From NCBI GenBank assembly GCA_009829735.1, contig CM020619.1, positions 27,368,063-27,432,062 of the forward strand: a stretch of DNA of 64,000 nucleotides. Reading direction: 5' to 3'. This document shows, piece after piece, positions 61,308 through 64,000 of this stretch. Under the pieces are notes generated by a model. That model saw only the letters and a list, made by a program, of their open reading frames with translations. It was not told the origin of the DNA and made no database searches. Positions within the stretch are counted from its first letter, which is position 1. Every line of letters begins with the position of its first letter. A program made the translations under genes and the position numbers. Origin of the DNA: Pyropia yezoensis. Its lineage: Eukaryota; Rhodophyta; Bangiophyceae; Bangiales; Bangiaceae.

Positions 61308-62028
61308 GTTGATCACACCGGTCTCGCGAGCGATCTTGCGCCAGAGAAGGCGGACGGCCTCCCTTCAACAGAGGGTGTCGTGGCACGCGTCGGGGAATAT
61401 GGGTGCAACGACCGGGGGGGGGGGGGTGGGGGGGGGGGGTGTTTGAGGAACGAGCGGGTAGCAGTGCGCAGAGCCGACGGCGGTGACCGCCGGCGTCGGC
61501 GGGGGTCGCGGTCAGACGCCTCGGCCTGTGTCGTCTCTCATCACACGCTACCTTCTAATGACTCGGAGAATTCCCAGCTGGAAAGCGCTTCGCGGTATTT
61601 GCGTCAACGAGATCGGCTCGATTATGTGACCCCGGTCATATAAACGAGCGAGATATGATCGAGTACACCCTGTACCGAATTGGGCCCAAGTCCATCCTCG
61701 CGCCAGTCGACGGCGTCCGCGCAGCTTCGTCGGCCGACGACTTCCGCGGAGCTTCTTCGGCCGACGGTGTTCGAGCACCTTCATCAGCGGCGCTGTCTGG
61801 CAGCTGTGCGGCCGGCAGCCGCTTGAAGTGGTCACTGTGCGGAACGTTGTGTTCCTTCATGCTGCCGGCCGCCTCTTCCTCATGCTCAGGTTATCCCTTG
61901 CTCACGCAGTGCGTGTCGCTGACCCTAACGCCCCCCCCGCGCCTCGTGGGGGCCGCCAAGAGGCGCGCACTCGCCGCAGCAAACACCCCCTCCCCACCCC
62001 CTTACGTTCGTCCCACCCCCCGACCGGT
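61308..62028. other. Intergenic region upstream of the transposase and TrmH gene
   Basis: Contains a G-rich tract (about 61408-61440) and, near 61690-61790, imperfect 21-base repeats around GTCGGCCGACG. A minus-strand frame of 74 codons (61860-61636) repeats SADEAARTPS-like words and is too short and simple to call. Confidence 0.5.
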
Positions 62029-64000
62029 ATGGTGCCGCCATTGCCACCGCCGCCGGGCGCGCAGCGGCGACCGGGTGCGCCCCCCCCCCCCCCCCCCCGC
62101 CCTACCGCCTTCCTTCTTCCCCCCCCACAGGGCGCACCCGTACCCCACTGCTCGTCCTCGCGGCTGCCGCGCAGCCGCCGCCCGCCACCGTCGCGCCACG
62201 GCCCTGCTGATCGTCACTCCCCGCTCCCCACCGCCTGCTCGCCGCCGCCGCCGCCACTACCGACGGCGGCTGTGGCGGCGGCCGCTGGGGCGCCGTCGCC
62301 GACGCTGCGGTCAGCGTCCCATCTGGCCGACGCACCCCCTCCACCGCCTCTCCGGCGGCGGGAGCGCCCCGGCGGTCGGGGTGGGGGTCGCCCCGCCGGC
62401 GGCGCGGACCCCGCGGCGCAGCCCACCGAGGCCCCCGCCGAGACGCGGTCGCGAGTCCTCGCCGGCCGCACCCGCCACGTGGTGGCCGTCCTCGAGGCGG
62501 TCGAGTCGGACCACAACCTGGCGGCAATTTGCCGCTCCTGCGACGCCTTTGGCGTGCAGGACGTGCACCTGATCCCGGCGGCGGCAGCGGCACGGGCAGA
62601 ACAAGCCACGGCAGCGGCGCAGGCGCCTGCCAGGGGGGGGGGGAAGAAGGGGGCGCTGCGAAGCGCTGGGGGGGATGGCGCGGGGGCATCCCTATCGGCG
62701 CGGCTAGAAGTCGAGTCGGTGCGCCGCACCAGCCGGGGCACCCACCGGTGGCTGTCCTTCACTGCCCACCCGCCGGGGGACCCCGCCGCGGCGGTGCGGG
62801 CGCTCCAAGCGCGGGGCTACCGGGTATACGCGTCGTCCCTCCACGGCCACGACGGGCGGCCGTCGACGCCCCTTGGCGCCCTCCCCGTGGCCGCCCCCGT
62901 TGCGCTCGTCTTTGGCAATGAGCACGACGGCGTCAGCGACGCGCTGCTGGCCGCTGTCGACGGCACGTATGTCATCCCCATGGGGGGCTTTGTGGAGAGC
63001 CTCAACGTCTCTGTCGCCGCCGCCCTGTCGCTCTACACCACCGTGGAGCGGGCGCGGGCGGTGGTGCCGCCCGCCGTGTTTGGGCTGCCGCCCGCCGACG
63101 CGGCGGCGCTGGCCGCCGCCTGGGCTGCCCCCCGCACCGCGTCCAAGCGGGCGGCGCGTCGGCGGGGGCGGCCGCCAAAGGGGCTCAAGACCCCCGCGTG
63201 TGCCACCGACCTGGGGGCCACCGTTGAGCGGGCGGTGCTGGAGGGGGGCGCCTTCCTCCCGGCCCTCACCGACGGCGACGGCGGCAGCAGCGTTGGTGGC
63301 GAGCCGCCGGGGGGGGTGCCCGCCACATCGCCCGCTCACCCCCGCCCCGAGACGCTTGCGCTCGCCGACTACACCCGCCGCCGCCTAACGGGCGTCCTTG
63401 GCCACCACGCGCCCGCCGCTCAGGCGGCGGCGCTCCTCGCCGCCGTTTCTGGGCCGTCGGCGGTGTTGGCCGCGGCGGCAGCCGACGATCCGTGGCCCGT
63501 CGGGCTGGTGCCCACCTTTGAGGCGGCCGTTGCCGGCGTCACCGCCGCGTTTGCGGCCGCCTCCGCCGCCTCCGCCGCCGGCACCCCCGCCGTAGCCGGC
63601 ACCCCCATCACAGCCGGCTACCGCGTCCGCGCGCGGCGGATGGTGGCGTGGCGGGTGACCCGCGCGACCGCCCCCGGCGTGTGCGCACTGGCCGCCCTTC
63701 GATCCTATGCCGCCGCCCGGGACGCGGCCGACGCGACCGCCGCGGCGGCGGCGCCGGCGGGCGGGGGCGCAGGCGGCGTGGCGGCAGCGGCGCCAGCGCC
63801 GGGAGGCTGGGTGGCCGCGCTCAACGCCGCGCTGCCCGCCGCGACTGCCGCCGACGCGGCGGCGGTGGTGGCCGCCGCTGCCCGCCTGTCGCCAGCGGCA
63901 GCCGCCGCGCTCGCCGCCACCGCCACTGCCGCCGAGGCAGCCGACGCGGCCGCCGCCTTCGCCGCCGCCGGCACAACGGCGGTGGCGGCTGTACCGGCCC
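62029..64000 (+). CDS. SpoU/TrmH-family RNA 2'-O-methyltransferase, 3' end beyond window
   Basis: Frame open from the ATG at 62029 to the end of the window (657 codons, no stop), so it is partial. SAM-dependent ribose 2'-O-methyltransferase of the SPOUT fold: motif 1 VLEAVESDHNLAAICRSCDA with FGV at about 154-178 (Asn and Arg as in TrmH), motif 2 LVFGNEHDGVSD at 293-304, motif 3 MGGFVESLNVSVAAAL at about 318-333, which forms the SAM-binding knot. The first 140 residues are Pro/Arg-rich with no conserved sequence, consistent with an organelle transit peptide; a CTTCCCCCCCCACAG at 62115-62130 could also be a splice acceptor. After the catalytic domain come over 300 Ala-rich residues, unusual for this family. 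tRNA or rRNA substrate not determinable. Confidence 0.85.
   Translation, partial: MVPPLPPPPGAQRRPGAPPPPPPRPTAFLLPPPQGAPVPHCSSSRLPRSRRPPPSRHGPADRHSPLPTACSPPPPPLPTAAVAAAAGAPSPTLRSASHLADAPPPPPLRRRERPGGRGGGRPAGGADPAAQPTEAPAETRSRVLAGRTRHVVAVLEAVESDHNLAAICRSCDAFGVQDVHLIPAAAAARAEQATAAAQAPARGGGKKGALRSAGGDGAGASLSARLEVESVRRTSRGTHRWLSFTAHPPGDPAAAVRALQARGYRVYASSLHGHDGRPSTPLGALPVAAPVALVFGNEHDGVSDALLAAVDGTYVIPMGGFVESLNVSVAAALSLYTTVERARAVVPPAVFGLPPADAAALAAAWAAPRTASKRAARRRGRPPKGLKTPACATDLGATVERAVLEGGAFLPALTDGDGGSSVGGEPPGGVPATSPAHPRPETLALADYTRRRLTGVLGHHAPAAQAAALLAAVSGPSAVLAAAAADDPWPVGLVPTFEAAVAGVTAAFAAASAASAAGTPAVAGTPITAGYRVRARRMVAWRVTRATAPGVCALAALRSYAAARDAADATAAAAAPAGGGAGGVAAAAPAPGGWVAALNAALPAATAADAAAVVAAAARLSPAAAAALAATATAAEAADAAAAFAAAGTTAVAAVPA

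Noticed and set aside
1-64000. tRNA, rRNA and CRISPR arrays
   Set aside because: No cloverleaf-like sequence, rRNA core or regularly spaced direct repeats with unique spacers were found by eye; the tandem repeats present have no spacers.

Overview
The window is nuclear DNA of a very GC-rich, intron-poor eukaryote. Signs of this are host genes full of Ala/Gly/Pro runs, a GT-AG intron in a mitochondrial-type carrier gene, an organelle-style presequence on an rRNA/tRNA methyltransferase, and several families of eukaryotic mobile elements. A bangiophyte red alga (Porphyra/Pyropia-like) would fit, but that is a guess from base composition and gene style only.

Layout. 1-5.9 kb: host DNA with a DEAD-box RNA helicase (+) convergent with a two-exon SLC25 carrier (-). 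5.9-35 kb: a lower-GC accessory region. A SET-domain gene (+), a decayed RecQ-like helicase (-) and a decayed tyrosine recombinase (-) are broken by two full-length Ty3/gypsy LTR retrotransposons (element 1, 9181-18835, apparently intact; element 2, 21652-31028, with nonsense codons) and by a truncated relative of element 2. 35-58 kb: an unrecognised ORF followed by a PIF/Harbinger transposase. The unknown ORF is split by a third Ty3/gypsy family (element 3), shown as two head-to-tail copies around a 500-N gap; much of that duplication looks like an assembly artefact. 58-62 kb: mostly non-coding DNA and a pogo/Tigger transposase (-). 62-64 kb: a TrmH/SpoU methyltransferase that runs off the window.

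Every LTR insertion is bounded by a perfect 5-bp target duplication (CTGAG, GTGAC, GCAAG) and sits in frame inside a coding exon, so the interrupted reading frames can be followed on both sides. All three families share gag with one CCHC knuckle, a GGGAAAC -1 frameshift heptamer one codon before the gag stop, pol in the order PR-RT-RNaseH-IN-chromodomain-like, and the same 17-nt primer binding site.

The most unusual feature is that each family also carries a long ORF on the opposite strand, between the end of pol and the 3' LTR, running towards pol. The three antisense proteins share a weakly but visibly conserved domain. Between element 2 and its truncated relative that domain shows more synonymous than amino-acid changes. 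Elements 2 and 3 are also packed with short perfect inverted repeats inside coding sequence. These are the best candidates for undescribed biology in the window.
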